Of a stretch of 64,000 nucleotides of DNA, positions 37,773-49,325 are shown piece by piece. Source of the DNA: Linyphia triangularis (lineage: Eukaryota; Arthropoda; Arachnida; Araneae; Linyphiidae); contig OZ021731.1 of NCBI GenBank assembly GCA_963978545.1, forward strand, positions 27,976,093 to 28,040,092, in the 5' to 3' direction. The notes under the pieces are model-generated. The model ran no database searches, had not been told where the DNA came from, and saw nothing but the letters and a program-made list of their open reading frames with translations. Made by a program: the position numbers and the translations under genes. Within the stretch, counting starts at the first letter, position 1. The number at the start of each line of letters is the position of its first letter.

Positions 37773-38288
37773 GTTGACAATTCGCGCATTTTTTTAAAAA
37801 CGACTGAAATTATTTTATATTTATGAACATTTGTTTCTGATTTCAAATATTTAAACATAAGTTCTTTTAAAAAAATTAGTTATTTAAATATTAAGAAAAG
37901 AAATTGCCTCAAAATCGAGCCAAAACCAGTCCGATCAAAACACTCGGCAAAATCCGTGACGTCAAGGGTTTCTACAGTTTCAATGGTTATCGTGCTGCCA
38001 AATAGTTGGCGTTGGTAGACCATTGCCACATTTCGTATAGGTTGGCGTGAAACTTACAAATCTGGTTTTCGCTGATGCATTTCAAGCAAGGATGTTTGCG
38101 AAGACTTGACGTCACATTCAATGCCTGCGGAATTAATCGTTTTCTCGCCACCGTCTAGCAAGATAACTTTGATCGCAAATTAAAAAAAAAAAAAAAAGCG
38201 CACTAAAAAGAAATTTTTGTGTTTATGGCCTTTTCGAAACAATTAGAATTGAATAAAAAAAATTTAAAAAAATGCGGGAATTATCCAT
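37773..38288. mobile_element. TIR element, GGACAATTCCCGC ends, copy 2
   Basis: It aligns with 16335-16859 throughout (shared CTAGCCAAAACCAGTCCGATC-like segment and GGTAGACCATTGCCACATT). The left end is diverged (GTTGACAATTCGCGCATTTT), the right is AAATGCGGGAATTATCCAT. Confidence 0.85.
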
Positions 38289-38326
38289 TGCACCTAAAAG
38301 TTGGCAGTATATCTTAAAAATTTATA

Positions 38327-38565
38327 TACTAAACTTCAACTTAACTCGACATCACTAGACGATAGATCGTCACAGTGCTCATAGGTATTTAATCCATTTT
38401 GGCGGAGTGAAGACATAATGTTCGCCAAACCACAACCCTGTAGAGAACAAAAGGCTATAAGGTTTGGCGAGAATTATCTCTTTACTCCGCCAAAATGGAT
38501 TAATTGCCTATGAGCACGGTGAAGATCTATCGTCTAGTGATGTCAAGTTAAGTTGGAGTTTAGTA
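38327..38565. mobile_element. TA-target MITE, copy 1
   Basis: A 239-bp palindromic element, ends TACTAAACTTCAACTTAACT and AGTTAAGTTGGAGTTTAGTA, flanked by TA. The interior is also inverted (AATCCATTTTGGCGGAGTG against CTCCGCCAAAATGGATT). It fits a Tc1/mariner-type MITE. Confidence 0.88.
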
Positions 38566-39129
38566 TAGTAAAAGCTTTGTTTTCAAAGATGTGTTTCTTT
38601 TTTTTTTTTTTTTAAGTTATAAAAATTACACCTCAAATTGACTCCTTGACAAAAAAAAAATCTAATCCTTTCTATATCATTAAAATTTTCCACCAATCAA
38701 ATCAGCACGAATGGCGTATATTCTGACTAATTATCATAAAGCAGAATAAACCCATTCTACCCAAGATCCAATTACAGGACGGACTAATGAGATCATTTCA
38801 TTATATATCATTACCACACACACAGAACTAAAAAGAGACCTCTTATAATAAGAAGCTCGGTTTAATCTTTCACAGAAGGAAATCGCAAATGGTTCGCTTG
38901 TTAGCAGTTGATGGTGGACGTAAACTTGACATACTTCTAAGGATTAATTATTATTATTCTTGCAAAGAAAAAGCTGCAGCCAATCAGCGTTGATCAAGTC
39001 AGGTTATTCGGGTTCCTTTCCATTAAAGGTTTGACTGTATGGTCTGCTTTTATGTACTTACTGTTAAATGCGTGTATCCTTGCTTTTCTGTGAATCCTTC
39101 ACGTTGAAAATAACTATTGTTTGATGTGT
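38566..39129. other. unassigned sequence
   Basis: No repeat or gene recognised. The same is true for 40291-41148 (a short + frame at 40734-40985 lacks any domain), 41899-42460 and 43001-43555. Confidence 0.5.
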
Positions 39130-39141
39130 TAATTGAAACTA

Positions 39142-39925
39142 GGGGTGTGGAACATCGCACAACTTTTAATTACACTTTATTACTGATGTGGATTTGTGTC
39201 ATTTAACGTTTTTTAAATTTCCATCAATCGTCCAGAAAAAAATTGCCAGTTTGGCGATATTTTTTGCGCTAATTGTAATAGGGGACTTTTAGAGAAGAAA
39301 AAAAAGCAGAAAAAAACCACACACCCTTTGCCAAAATGGAAATTTTAGCGATATACTTTTCAATAATTCTTATATTATCCTTTCTTATAAGTGAATCTGA
39401 GAAGAGGAGAAAAAAGGATCGTTCATAAGCTATGTTCATGCAAAGAGAACTCTGTGTTAAAGGCATTCGTTTTCCCCCTTTTTACTCCCTTAAATCATTT
39501 TTACGGGAATTTTGGAGGTGGGGATGTTTAGAACACCTTAAGAGGCATTACCACAGCGATTTTTATCAAAATCGTTGGAGCCGTTTTTTAGCAATCATTG
39601 AAAAACATGATTTTTTTCAATGACAGCTACCTTATGCGCATGCGCGATTTTGACGAAAACCTTAATGGTAGGTCCTTGGGCCATCACCAACCTGCTCACC
39701 AAATTTGAACATCGTAGGTCAATTTGTTCGGGAGTTATGCTGACCACGTACACACAGACAGACATTTTTTCTATATCACTTTTTTGAGATCAGGATGTTC
39801 CAAAACGTGGAGAAATGCAAAAAAATCGATTTTTTTTTTGACTGAATCCTATACTTTCATTATCCTATGTATTAACATATGGGTTAACATATGGGGTGCG
39901 TTAACATATGGGTATTTGAAAGTAA
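39142..39925 (+). mobile_element. repeat family U, full-length copy
   Basis: A 784-bp element starting GGGGTGTGGAACATCGCAC and ending in GAAAGTAA. It contains TTTGGCGATATTTTTTGCG, GGAATTTTGGAGGTGGGGAT, TTATGCGCATGCGC and TTGTTCGGGAGTTATGCTGA. Flanks TAATTGAAACTA (39130-39141) and TAATTAAAACTA (39926-39937) look like a 12-bp duplication. There are no terminal inverted repeats; the right end forms a hairpin. Non-coding and unclassified, possibly a LINE-mobilised element. Confidence 0.78.
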
Positions 39926-40126
39926 TAATTAAAACTATTTTAATGATAATGAATCAATTTTATAAACTGGTATTCATTTCAGTTTCTGTGCCTGTATTAT
40001 AGATACTACGATCCTTAAAATATGGACCTGCCAAATATTTGTCGCCAAAAAAGAACTAAATATAATTAAAAATCGAGAGTTCCGCGCCATTTGGCTTTCT
40101 CCAAGAGGATGACGTAGTTTAAATAT

Positions 40127-40290
40127 AGTCAAACCCCGTTAACGCGAAGTCGATCGTTCAGCCGAAATTGTTCGCGTTAACCGAATTTCATGTTAAACGA
40201 ATAAATTAACGTTAAGTTTTAAGTACGGAGAACTGCTTTTACTTCGCATTAAAAGGGATTTCATGTTAAGCGATTTCGGGTTAACGGGTA
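40127..40290. mobile_element. possible TA-target MITE fragment
   Basis: TAGTCAAACCCCGTTAACGC at the left and TTTCGGGTTAACGGG at the right are inverted, with further repeats of TTCATGTTAA inside. The right outer end is missing. CAAACC-type ends recall pogo-like MITEs, but this is a weak call. Confidence 0.45.
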
Positions 40291-41148
40291 GTAACTCTTT
40301 GTTTGTAACTCTTTTAGTAACTCTTTGTTTGATAATCCTTTGTTTAAAAAACAACCCCTATATTTTTTATTAAATTTCGTAATTTATTTTAAAGAAGTAT
40401 ATAATGAAATGATTCGGCTGCAAAATTTGATAAATCGTTCACACGTCAGCAAAACTGAATGAAACCCAAAACATGTTCTAAATAACGCAAAAACTATACC
40501 AAAATTTAGGAAAAATCAGGTGTAATCATATTCCGGATGAACCTTTGTAATGCCTAATTTTTGCTAGTCAGATAAAAAAATAAACTTCTCAGAAGTATTT
40601 TTCACTTTCTGTACCATAATCTGGATTTCGCAAGTGGACAGTTCTTAATTCTACGACAAAGAAAGAAGTCACTCTTCTTGAAAGTACTATACTATAGGAA
40701 ATGTGTTGAATTTCTACTTAAATTTATTATATTATGTTAAATGATAAATTATTGCATTTTAAAAATTTTATATTTATTATTTTATGTTCACTATTCTATA
40801 TCCAAATTTTGTATTCTAACACATATTTCTCTTTTTCAGTTTCAAAAAAAGAAAACTTCATGACAACAACATTCGATTTTTCCGTGAGGTCTTTCAAGGA
40901 GGAACTATGCCACATTTTCGTATCGAATAGCCGACGTGTCTACTCAATTTTGAAGTCAAAGTTGACTGAGAAACCATTTGTTTAACTCGAGTCCCCTTGA
41001 TTGCTATAATTAAGACTTACTTCGCTTGACTTATTATGCTTGACTTCGAAATCTCTACAACCAATCAGAGTGAGGAATTAGTCTATTTTCATATGTGTTC
41101 TTATCATCTATATATAGATTATAAAGTAAAAATAAATATACGTATTTA

Positions 41149-41245
41149 GGGGTGTGGAACATCGCACAGCTTTCAATTACACTTTAATACTGACGTGGAT
41201 TTGTCTCATTTACAGTTTTAAAATTTTCATCATTCATTTAGATCA
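41149..41245 (+). mobile_element. repeat family U, 5' fragment
   Basis: Only the first 90 bp (GGGGTGTGGAACATCGCAC to CATTTAGATCAG) remain before FB-related sequence begins. Confidence 0.75.
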
Positions 41246-41279
41246 GCCACTAACTTTTAAAGGCGGGCCATATGACTTA

Positions 41280-41895
41280 TAGTATTTTTTATAGAGATTG
41301 GATAATAGTGAGTAGATTAGGAATCCACTGGTCTGCCGTGGCAAAAATGGCCGAAACTGATCAAAAATCTCCTTGGAATGAGTTGAACTAAAATCCGATT
41401 GCCAAATATGTCATAACTTGCCAAAAAGAGAACAAACTTTTTCGTCTGGCAACCCTGCATTTTGATTTTCAATGAAAAAAAGCGCAAACGATTTTTGATA
41501 TCTGGCTCGGAAAATGTGTATCTTTTAAAAGTAAGCCAAATTGGCGACATCAGTTACGTCATCCGTGACATAATGTTTATGGCCAACTTGGCTCCCTTTT
41601 AATAGATGCAAGTAGACCGTCGCCAGATATCTGAATCGTCTGCAACCTTCTTAATTGATAATTAAAGAATGAGGGTTACCAAATAAAAAAAAAAATGCTC
41701 ATTATTTGGCAAGTTATGGCTCATTTGGAGATTGGATTTAGTTTAACTTATTAAAAGTCGATTTTTGACCAGTTTCGGCCATTTTTGCCACGGCAGACCA
41801 GTGGATTCGTAATCTACTTACTTTTCTCTAATTTCTATAAAAAAATCAGAATGATGTTCGATGGGGTCCAAAAATTGCAATCGCCTCTCAGTCTA
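41280..41895. mobile_element. FB foldback element, left end eroded
   Basis: It matches the other FB copies from GGATAATAGTGAGTAGATTAGG to the right end GCCTCTCAGTCTA, followed by TTA (41896-41898). The outermost left 60 bp are replaced or strongly diverged. Confidence 0.85.
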
Positions 41896-42453
41896 TTATG
41901 TTTGAGCTTTTCGCGGGGCCGGATTCTCCAATATATGCATTTTTATTATCGATTTAATACGTAGCATTTCTAAAAACTGAAGAAGGAAAAAATGTAATCT
42001 TAATCAAATTACAATTGATATTTGATTATATGTATTTTTTTAATAATTGAAAAATGGTAATTTTCCTGATTAGTAAATTAAATTCTAAAAGAGAAGTGAA
42101 TCTTTTGTTCGAACGTGACTATATAACTTGACCTAACTTTTAATAAAACTATTTAAACTGTACTTCCAGATTACTCTGTTTTAGTTGGTTTTAGTCGATA
42201 TGAATTGGGACACGGTTGTTCAGTTTATTTTGTGATAGAGTCGATGTCCAATCTCAATAAATTGTCCAAATGAGATTCAGTTAAGTTATTCCTGTATTTA
42301 TTCTTTATGAAAACCATCTTGCTGAAAGTTTCGTTACGTATAGTTTCTTCGGACACGTTTTGGAGAACTCTGTTCGACATACTTAACACATACTATAATA
42401 TTTTTGAAAAATTACAATTAAGTAAAAAAAAAAAAAATCCATACAGTGAAATT

Positions 42454-42460
<7 letters not shown>

Positions 42461-42514
<54 letters not shown>
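42461..42514. repeat. (TA)n followed by poly-T
   Basis: A TA tract runs directly into a T28 run, next to a GGCGGGCCGCAGAAATG stretch. Not obviously part of a neighbouring element. Confidence 0.9.
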
Positions 42515-42519
<5 letters not shown>

Positions 42520-42587
42520 TTCTCTGCTGTTGGCGGGCCGCAGAAATGTCCGTCCTCGGGCCGGGTAATGGCTGACGCTGATTTAGA

Positions 42588-43000
42588 TAAAATGGCCAGT
42601 TTGGCGATATTTTTTTGCGATAATTCTTGTATGGGTCTTTAAAAAAAAAAAAAAAAAAAGGGGAAAAAAAAAAAGAAGAAAAAAAAGAAGAAAAAAAAAA
42701 GAAAAAAAAAGAAGAAAAAAAAAAAAAAAGAAGGGAGGGAAAAAAAAAAAAAAAGGAAAAAAAAAAAAGGAACCTCCACCAAAATGGTGATTTTGGCGAT
42801 ATACTTTTCGATAATTCTTATATTATCCATTCTTATAAGTGAAACCGAAGAGAGAAAAAAAAAAGCGATCGTTGATGAGGTATGCTCAAAGAAAGAGAAC
42901 TCTGTGTTGAAGATATTCGTTTTTCAACTTTTCACCCATTATAGCATTTTTACAAGAATTTCGAAGGTGGGGATGTTTGGAACACCTTAAGAGGCATTAC
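42588..43000 (+). mobile_element. repeat family U with expanded purine tract
   Basis: It matches the family from GGCCAGTTTGGCGATATTTT to CACCTTAAGAGGCATTAC. The A-run after GGGTCTTT is expanded to a purine-only tract at about 42641-42773. Both ends are truncated. The frames in both directions here are low-complexity. Confidence 0.82.
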
Positions 43001-43559
43001 GTTACTCCAACCCAATTGTTGCAGCATGGCCCTAGTGAAGCCCTTGCGCCAGAACCCTCCCTCTCCCCCCCTAAACCAACCCAATTGTTATTAATAGGGT
43101 CTTTGAGAAAGAACCCACTGACTTTAAAATAACATGCAGGGCCGTATTTAAGAGTATGCCTCTTATAGGTTAAAGTCCATTTGCTGCCCACTCTACAGCT
43201 CATATTTGCTTAATACATTTGTTTTATACAACAAAAGGATAGAGTTCAGTGGTGTTTTCATCTTTTTTAATTAGTTTGCATTACAAGAAAGTTATTGTCA
43301 GTCGCTGCCTTTTGTTTATGTGAGAAACAGTTTCAAGAAAACACATCCGATCCCCAACGAACCGTTATTTTATTTATTTTTTGAAAACTAATTCGATACA
43401 ATCCAAAAACATTTCATTACTTTTTTTTAAATTAAAATACTCTCTCGTGCAACAACGTTTACAAAATTATAAAAGCCGTTTATTATCCCTTGGCTGGCAC
43501 AATAAGCAGATGCAACCGCAATATTAATTCAGAAACCTCCCCTCCTAGAGTTATATTAA

Positions 43560-44439
43560 GGTACTTGCCTACGTTCGGTTCACTTTTTTAAAAAAACTTT
43601 ATGTAGGAATATTTTTAGTACCTTTTTATATTTAGTACTATTATAGATTAGTAATACAATGAAAAAAAAATTCAAATTTATTATTATTATTTTTCAAAAA
43701 TTGCAATTTTGCATGAAATTTTGATGAAATATTTCAAACACTTAAAATAAGATAAATGGAAAACTATTAAATTTTTTAGGAAATAAATTGTATATAAATA
43801 AACTACATGCTTTTATCTAGGGCATATACTACATTAAGAAAAATATATTCATTAAAACCTTTTTTATGGATAGTCGAAAATTAAGTTAGTGATTTTTTAA
43901 CAGTTTCACCTTGTTTATATTCAAACTAAAGGTTGTATTTCATAAAATAACCATCCAATCTCAATTTCGATAGCACATTCCCTAGAAAACAATCAACAAG
44001 AGAAGTACAAAAAATATTATAATGATTTATGAACAATTTTTTGAGTTATGACATTTCAAATTAGCAATATTTGTATGAAAATCAATTCCGAGAAAAATGC
44101 ATTTAAACTTTAAAACACATAATTTCTATATAAACCATATTACTTACACACTTAAAATGCACCTTATCCTTTTTCAATTTTTTTATTTAATTAAAGGAAG
44201 AAAATATTAATATTTATAGGGAAATTACTTTTTAATCGGCGACTTTTGGTTTTGGTGTGCTATTTCCGGTTATAATTTGCAGTTTTTGATCAGTTTCAAA
44301 TTGTCATAACTTTTGTTCAAACCAACGCAGAGTTAAAAAGAAGATAGTTTTAGAAACTTAAATATTTGGGATATATTCACGAATAATATTTTTTTGTCAG
44401 ATTTCATCAAAATCGACCTTTCCAACGTAGGCAAGTACC
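43560..44439. mobile_element. TTAA-target element, family K3
   Basis: An 880-bp element with inverted ends GGTACTTGCCTACGTT and AACGTAGGCAAGTACC. It is preceded by TTAA (43556-43559) and followed by ATAA, probably a mutated TTAA. No open frame matches a transposase. Confidence 0.82.
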
Positions 44440-44589
44440 ATAACTTAAAATAACCCAACCATATACACCCTGAATACCCACAAAATACTGATAAGAGAAA
44501 ATTATGTAAAAAGAAAGTTAAACAAATTTTAAAACACAACATCAAATGAAGCAGCATAATTAGTTCACCTTGAAAGTCATTTCATGAGA

Positions 44590-44664
44590 TACCATCTCTA
44601 GTTCACAGTCTCGATAAGGCATCAGCATTTCTCAACTTCTGACCTTTGACAGAAGTTATCTTAA
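44590..44664 (-). pseudogene. Ty3/gypsy RNase H to integrase linker, part 3
   Basis: Beyond the TTAA element the frame resumes with KGQKLRNADALSRL, the ADALSR signature that follows RNase H in gypsy polyproteins. A stop codon comes directly after it at about 44605. Nothing like an integrase zinc finger is seen further on. Confidence 0.82.
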
Positions 44665-45387
44665 GGGGGTCCAGTACCGAAATTTTTTCAAAAATCCCAA
44701 TTTTTTTTTTTCTGATCTTAAAAAATAGTTCATACATTTCTGAAGAGAATGTTGTTTTTATCTTATTCCTCCGGTGATTAGAACGCCACGAAATTACCTG
44801 TTATTTAAACATCACTAATGGGTGTAACACCTTAAAGCGTCTGCTTAAAGTGCGTTTTTCGAACACTAGTTTTTTTCACAGATGTTGCATATTCAAATCG
44901 ATATATCTCCAGAACCATTAATAATTGGCTATTCAAATTTTTGGTGCATTTAATTTATATAGTTTTAAATATTTTGTCTTCACAGAATTTTATTTTTTTA
45001 ATTCTGTTTTAAAATATAACATTTAGCGTAAAAGATAACATAAAAAAAAGCAAAAATTTCAATATTTTAACTTTGAGAATTTTTTAAATTTTTTTTTAAT
45101 TCACCTATCAAAATTCTGTGAAGAAAAAATTTTCTTTATATAATTATGTATTACAGAAAGCTTTCACTTTGAAATTTTTTTTATTTTTTCTTGACTTATA
45201 TCAAAATACGCAAACATCAATTATTATGGATTTTTCTTGGTTTTTAAATTTTTTTTAAATAACTTAACACAATATTTAAAAAAACATTTTCTCAAAGATA
45301 TATAAATAGTATCTCATACATAAAATAAATTTTTGACATAAAAATGTACATAAATAAAGTTTTTTTTATTTTCGGTACCGGACCCCC
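44665..45387. mobile_element. TTAA-target element, family K1
   Basis: A 723-bp non-coding element with inverted ends GGGGGTCCAGTACCGAAA and TTTCGGTACCGGACCCCC, flanked by TTAA at 44661-44664 and 45388-45391. TTAA duplications are typical of the piggyBac and Kolobok superfamilies; I cannot tell which. It splits the gypsy fragment. Confidence 0.9.
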
Positions 45388-45391
45388 TTAA

Positions 45392-45506
45392 GGTTAAAAC
45401 GTTGAAGAGCTAAAGCCCAACCTTGGAGTCTAGGGCTCTGAGGAACCGAGTCTGACAGGAATACAAGTGGGTCTGTCATTAGGAATATCTCTGCTCCGAA
45501 CAGTAT
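45392..45506 (-). pseudogene. Ty3/gypsy RNase H fragment, part 2
   Basis: A short continuation of the same frame after the solo LTR. It carries the later TD motif (TDP, where TDH is usual) and a PRLQGWALALQRF segment like that which closes gypsy RNase H domains. It stops at a TTAA where the 44665-45387 element is inserted. Confidence 0.8.
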
Positions 45507-45975
45507 TGTTATGAATTTTCCCACTGAGGCAATGATGGCACAGTTTTCACGGTTTAAAAATATTTATTCTCTCTTCCGGGAAACTCACAAAATTTATTCA
45601 CAGGCAACAGTTTAATTACTCTCAAGCTTCAACACAAGCTTCAACAAAAATAACTTCGAATTCAGCGATTATACAAGCTCACTCCAATAGGTAAATAAAG
45701 CGATCAGCTTTCAACGAACTCCGAAGTCCATCTGAAAACTTTCCCGTTCTCCAGTCCTTTATATACAAGCGCGTGAGACATTCTCGAAATTTCCAGCCAA
45801 TTCATCGGAAAGAAATTTCTCGAAACGTCTCGATTACTTCAGGTGTTGCCACCTTTTTCTAACTTGTATAATCGCTATTAATTACTAAATAAAATTGGAT
45901 AAAAAAAATACATTACAATAGAATTTTGAAATAATACGTCACTATTTACAATATATACAGACAATTTGTGCAGCA
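45507..45975 (-). mobile_element. solo LTR, family A, inserted in a gypsy fragment
   Basis: The reverse complement of the 15753 LTR, 469 bp, with ends TGTTATGAATTTT and CAATTTGTGCAGCA. Duplications GTAT are at 45503-45506 and 45976-45979. It interrupts the RNase H coding sequence of a Ty3/gypsy-type element on the same strand. Confidence 0.93.
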
Positions 45976-46206
45976 GTATTGTTTCAAATCGCTTTAGAGC
46001 CCAGATGATGGCAAAAGCCTCTCGTTCAATGATGGACCATTTCTTTTGAGCTTCATTCAACTTTTGGCTATCAAATGCTATAGGATGGAGATTACCTTCT
46101 GCGTCAGACTGGCTTCTCCCTACCGCATACTGCGAGGCATCAGTGTATAAATAGAAAGGCTTGTAAATTTCCGGCACCTTCAGTTGAGATGCTGCAAGAT
46201 TACGTG
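45976..46206 (-). pseudogene. Ty3/gypsy RNase H fragment, part 1
   Basis: The - strand encodes the start of the retrotransposon RNase H domain: KPFYLYTDAS (first catalytic Asp), then LHPIAFDSQKLNEAQKKWS and EREAFAIIWALKRFET (catalytic Glu). The frame is broken at 45975 by the family A solo LTR and continues beyond it. No RT, integrase or gag sequence adjoins on the upstream side, where similarity ends near 46206. Confidence 0.88.
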
Positions 46207-46392
46207 CTGTGAATTTGTAATATATTATAGTTTTAGATATAGAAGGACTAAAACATATTTTTAAGTAACACGTATTCTTAAATTCGTACTGAAAATAATA
46301 TTAACGTCTGAGATAATTCATTTTAACTTTTGTCTAAATTGCCAAACTGCCGCCCCCTGAAAATTTCTCGCTCTACGCTGCAGCCTACTTAA

Positions 46393-47116
46393 GGTATACA
46401 TATACAATTGAGATGATTTTCTTTAATTTTTAGGTTATAATTTCAAACTTTTTGGCAGTATATCAGAATAAAAAATGATGCATTTTTATATGAAAACTTT
46501 TTTTTCCGGTCAATATTTTAATCAGCTAATTGCAATTAAAGTGACTAATTAGGACATTATTAGAACATACATAAATAAACTTGTGATTAACTTAGAGGTA
46601 TTATTTTTATTGCAAATAAGAGATATTGTATTGACGCATGTTTCTATGGAGAAATTTGTATTTGGTTACAGTATTTATTAAATTATAAGTTTTTAAATAA
46701 AAAAGTTTAAAAAAATACATAATTTTTGACAGAAAATTAAGATTAAAATGTGCATAAAAAATATGTTTATAACAATATAAATTAGATTCTCCATAGAAAA
46801 CACATTCACAACTATTGTCTACGAAACAAAATTAGAATTTTGTAAATCGGACTATTTATTATGAAGTTATGACCGTTGGCGTAAAGTCATATAACACCAA
46901 AATGTCATTCTTCAGAAAACGCGTTTAAAGTTTACTACACTAATGAAAGGGATACAAAACAAGTTCACAAATCTTACTGTAATTTAAAAAACAATTTGAG
47001 TCTCAGAAAGAAAATGGCATCATTTTAATGGTAATAAATTCGGGAATATTTTAAAACCAAAAAACAAAAATGCAGATTTGAGTCAAATTTCGCAATTCCT
47101 AATGTATATGTATACC
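46393..47116. mobile_element. TTAA-target element, family K2
   Basis: A 724-bp non-coding element with inverted ends GGTATACATATACA and TGTATATGTATACC, flanked by TTAA at 46389-46392 and 47117-47120. No transposase frame. Confidence 0.86.
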
Positions 47117-47120
47117 TTAA

Positions 47121-48305
47121 CCTATTTAGAAATACGGCCCTGATGACATGAGTGTGAAAAAGTGAGAAAGAAGAAGCAAATGATATTTAATAACGACTGC
47201 ATGATGTTTACCAATGACAACTGTTTTCATTTAGGCGGAATTGTCAATAAACAAAACTGTTGAAAAAGGGGTACTCGAAACCCGATTTACAAAGCACTGT
47301 GTTCTGCAAACGTGACTGTGACTTTATCTATCCAGGAAAGGGATCATATGGTCCTTTTTCATGAGAAATTCTTCTTTTAAAATTCCATGCCTGTCGATCC
47401 AATATACCACCTGTCTCTTATTTCTGTCTCTCACTGTTTCGCAGTTACGTCATTTCAAAATCAGGGACTCTTTTCCGAAAGACCTTTCAGATGACATATT
47501 ACTGATTCCTACGCAATCAATTTATCACAATACATTTTGGACACATATTTCCTGATGCTTGTACCTAATATACATCAACGAGTACTTCAAAATTAACGAT
47601 ATACCACACTTTGAAAAATATAAAGAAAAACACTACGTCAAATTCGAACGCAGCAGCGTGTTATTAAAAAATACTACCTTATTTCGACCCCCTCTCATAA
47701 ATTCTATAAATCCAAAAAATAAACGCTCTAATCCATTATGACTCTTCTTTCGAATCAGCTATTCAGATCGAAAACCGATACTAAAAATTAAATGCCACTA
47801 AAAAAAAAGATAGAATGGCACCCTCCCCCTTCGTAATCACAAAGGAGTCCATTAGGCAACTGCCTCCTATTTCACACGATACTTCCCAGGGCCTACCAAC
47901 TGCCCCTACTCCCTTTTACGGAACAATACCCAATCTCTCCTCCCTTCTCCCCCCTTAATCCCAAAAACACCTAATTTCCATCCCCAATCACTTCCAGAGC
48001 CAGCAATAAACTCCCCCAATCTGAATGGGGTGCACGTGCCCCCGTGGTTGTTTTCATTATCGCCGCTTCCGTATATTAATAATGAGGGGGTCCCTATCGA
48101 AAAAGGGGTCCCATTACGCCCGCCACGCAATTACGCACGTGTAGGTTTTGGCAATTGCACCCCCCCCCCCCCCATATCCGTTTCTCTTCTCTGATGATTG
48201 CGTTCACTGACCGGTGTAAGTTTTCTCTGTTCTCTCCCACCCCAGTTTGAAATCCAAGCAGTTCCATCTAAAAAACATCTGTGTGTGACCTTTAGTCTTA
48301 TTGCT
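47121..48305. other. unassigned sequence with a C-rich island
   Basis: 47810-48270 is pyrimidine-rich with a C14 run near 48160, giving chance frames on both strands. No domain recognised. Confidence 0.5.
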
Positions 48306-49200
48306 ACTTGTTTGTCAGGCTAGCTGGCCGGAGTTTTCCGGGTTTTCTCCCATTTCAAATGCAAATGCAGGTATGTTTTTAAGGGGTTTCCGTCTCATGT
48401 TTCGGTAAAGTACAGTCGTCGTGTATCTTCTTTGTCAGGCTGCTTGGCGAGATTTTTCTGGGTTTTCTCCTATTTCGAATGCAAATGCAGGTATGTTTTT
48501 AAGGGTTTTCCGTCTCATGTTTCGGTAAAGTACAGTCGTCGTGTATCTTCTTTGTCAGGCTGCTTGGCGAGATTTTTCTGGGTTTTCTCCTATTTCGAAT
48601 GCAAATGCAGGTATGTTTTTAAGGGGTTTCCGTCTCATGTTTCGGTAAAGTACAGTCGTCGTGTATCTTGTTTGTCAGGCTGCTTGGTGAGAGTTTTCCG
48701 GGTTTTCTCCCATTTCGAATGCAAATGCAGGTATTTTTTTGAGGGTTTTCCTTGCAATTAGGAAGGCTTTCCGTCTCATGTTTTGATAAAGTACAGTCGC
48801 TGTGTATCTTGTTTGTCAGGCTGCTTGGTGAAAAATTTTCCGTGTTTTCTCCCATTTCGAATGCAAATGCAGGTATGTGTTTATGGTTTTTCCAAGAAAT
48901 TAGGAAGGTTTTCCGCCTCATATTTCGATAAAGTACAGTCGTCGAGTATCTTGTTTGTCAGGTTGTTTTTCAGATTATCTGGCGCCGTCAGCAACACGAG
49001 GGCTATAATGCGCCGAAAACATTCGTCATCTGACAAGCCAACATACATTTACAAACACACCATGCCATTGTACCGGGACTCGAATCCACAACCTCGCGGT
49101 CTAGAAGCTAAACACCATACTGTTTGATCGGCTCTTGTTTGTCAGGCGCGAAAGTTGTCCAGGTTTTCAGGCATTTCGAATGCAAGTATGTTTATATGGG
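48306..49200. repeat. 120-bp tandem repeats
   Basis: TTTGTCAGGC landmarks occur at 48311, 48431, 48551, 48671, about 48812 and (after the SINE) about 49139. The first four intervals are 120 bp; the fifth unit gains about 20 bp (CTTGCAATTAGGAAG). Units share GGGTTTTCTCCCATTTCGAA and TAAAGTACAGTCGTCGTGTA. A multiple-of-three period keeps frames open on both strands; I regard these as non-coding. Confidence 0.93.
48963..49132 (-). mobile_element. SINE family 1 in the 120-bp array, reverse
   Basis: A reverse copy with several substitutions in the tRNA-like head. It sits in the last part of the 120-bp tandem array; the duplication TCTTGTTTGTCAGG (48949-48962 and 49133-49146) is the start of an array unit. 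Confidence 0.92.
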
Positions 49201-49325
49201 GTTTTCCTTAAAATTAGAAAGATTTTCTGTCTCATCTTTAAGTAAAGTATAGCCCTCGTGTATCTCTTCCGCTATAGAATTTCTCTGGGTGTTATATTTT
49301 CAGAGCGTACGGTGGATTTAGCGTA

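Noticed and set aside
48432..48921. Frames with a 40-residue repeat on both strands
   Set aside because: The 120-bp array is divisible by three; being open on both strands argues against selection for coding.
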